From NCBI RefSeq assembly GCF_003369565.1, contig NZ_PIOD01000014.1, positions 1-64,000 on the forward strand: DNA of 64,000 bases, given 5' to 3'. How positions within the stretch are numbered: the first letter of the stretch is position 1; each line of letters begins with the position of its first letter. The translations under genes were made by a program, and so were the position numbers. The DNA is from Oceanobacillus chungangensis. GTDB taxonomy: Bacteria > Bacillota > Bacilli > Bacillales > Amphibacillaceae. The notes beneath the pieces were generated by a model. That model had not been told where the DNA came from and ran no database searches. It saw nothing but the letters and a program-made list of their open reading frames with translations. Positions 63,674 through 64,000 of this stretch are shown here, piece after piece.

Positions 63674-64000
63674 ATGAAAATAAATATTGAAGAAATACCT
63701 GAATCAAGGATTGCTTATTTTCGAAATGTTGGAGAGTATGGTGAAAAGCAGAACAAAGAACTTATGCAGTCCTTTAAAAAGTGGGCACAGTCGAATGGTA
63801 TATTTGATAATTCGACAATTTTAGGTATACCACAGGATAACCCTGAGTTTACTCCTAAAGAGGATTGTCGTTATGATGTTTGCGTTATAATAAATAAAGA
63901 TTTTAATGTAGCAGAACCGGCTCAAGTTGGTAAATTTGCTGGTGGAAAATATGCAGTTTTTTTGCTTGATCATACAAAAGAGGCAGTCAGTGAATTTTGG
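63674..64000 (+). CDS. GyrI-like/effector-binding domain protein, cut by the window end
   Basis: The first 109 codons of a protein with GGAGG nine bases before its ATG. KINIEEIPESRIAYFRNVGEYG, then a Tyr-Asp-containing CRYDVCVIINKDF and GKFAGGKYAVF fit the AraC-effector-binding/GyrI-like fold, which binds small hydrophobic ligands. No N-terminal DNA-binding domain is present. The C-terminus lies beyond the window. Confidence 0.8.
   Translation, partial: MKINIEEIPESRIAYFRNVGEYGEKQNKELMQSFKKWAQSNGIFDNSTILGIPQDNPEFTPKEDCRYDVCVIINKDFNVAEPAQVGKFAGGKYAVFLLDHTKEAVSEFW

Noticed and set aside
1-64000. CRISPR arrays, defence systems, tRNA or rRNA genes
   Set aside because: Looked for regular spacer arrays, Cas-like or restriction proteins and RNA gene landmarks; none found. 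The short tandem arrays have no spacers of CRISPR size.

Overview
The window reads as chromosomal DNA of a low-GC Gram-positive bacterium of the Bacillaceae, close to the Oceanobacillus/Virgibacillus group (genus is inference; family is well supported). The grounds are strong GGAGG ribosome sites, many GTG/TTG starts, CtsR, PerR/Fur, CcpA and sigma-B type sites, and many genes with clear B. subtilis counterparts (ClpE, PdaA, YfkD, YfkH-YfkI-YfkJ, MreBH, YfmR, GlsA, FMN- and guanidine-riboswitch genes). No rRNA, tRNA, CRISPR array, complete prophage or intact insertion sequence was seen.

Layout. 0-3 kb: a GntR/ABC-transporter operon with a palindromic operator, and a general-stress protein behind a sigma-B-like promoter. 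3.4-9.4 kb: an SPFH membrane protein paired with a tiny ribbon-helix-helix protein, a secreted ComEC-like metallo-hydrolase, clpE behind two copies of a CtsR-controlled promoter, and the spore-cortex deacetylase pdaA. 9.4-19.5 kb: a Na+/H+ antiporter-family transporter, yfkD, an MFS transporter, an amino-acid ABC permease plus binding protein without an ATPase, the iron-efflux ATPase pfeT with Fur and PerR sites, then yfkJ-yfkI-yfkH with a group II intron remnant between the last two. 19.5-26 kb: an AGCS symporter, an SRAP protein, glutaminase, a repeat-rich CAP protein and mreBH. 26-33 kb: an accessory-looking block of small lipoproteins, GNAT acetyltransferases, a cupin, PhzF, a kinase-like protein and a guanidine-I riboswitch with its SMR exporter pair.

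33-42.5 kb is the metabolic centrepiece: two convergent gene sets that together look like lysine/glutarate catabolism. The plus-strand operon encodes a CoA-transferase, an acyl-CoA dehydrogenase and a semialdehyde dehydrogenase; the minus-strand set encodes a DUF3870 protein, lysine 6-dehydrogenase, an aldehyde dehydrogenase and an NhaC-family transporter. Both promoter regions carry CcpA-type sites, and the plus-strand operon has a structured leader ending in an intrinsic terminator that matches no riboswitch class known to me. This leader is the best candidate for something undescribed.

42.9-64 kb: an SNF transporter, several small membrane proteins, an unrecognised 572-residue membrane protein, the ABC-F ATPase yfmR, an FMN-riboswitch operon ribE-ribB-ribH lacking ribD and ribA, a TlpA/ResA-like thioredoxin, a P1-family peptidase, an RluA pseudouridine synthase, a chemotaxis receptor, a hydrolase, a PTS-IIC-like membrane protein, a MATE exporter and an Xre regulator with its membrane partner. 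Several families of dispersed palindromic or inverted-repeat-bounded elements and two short tandem arrays lie between genes.
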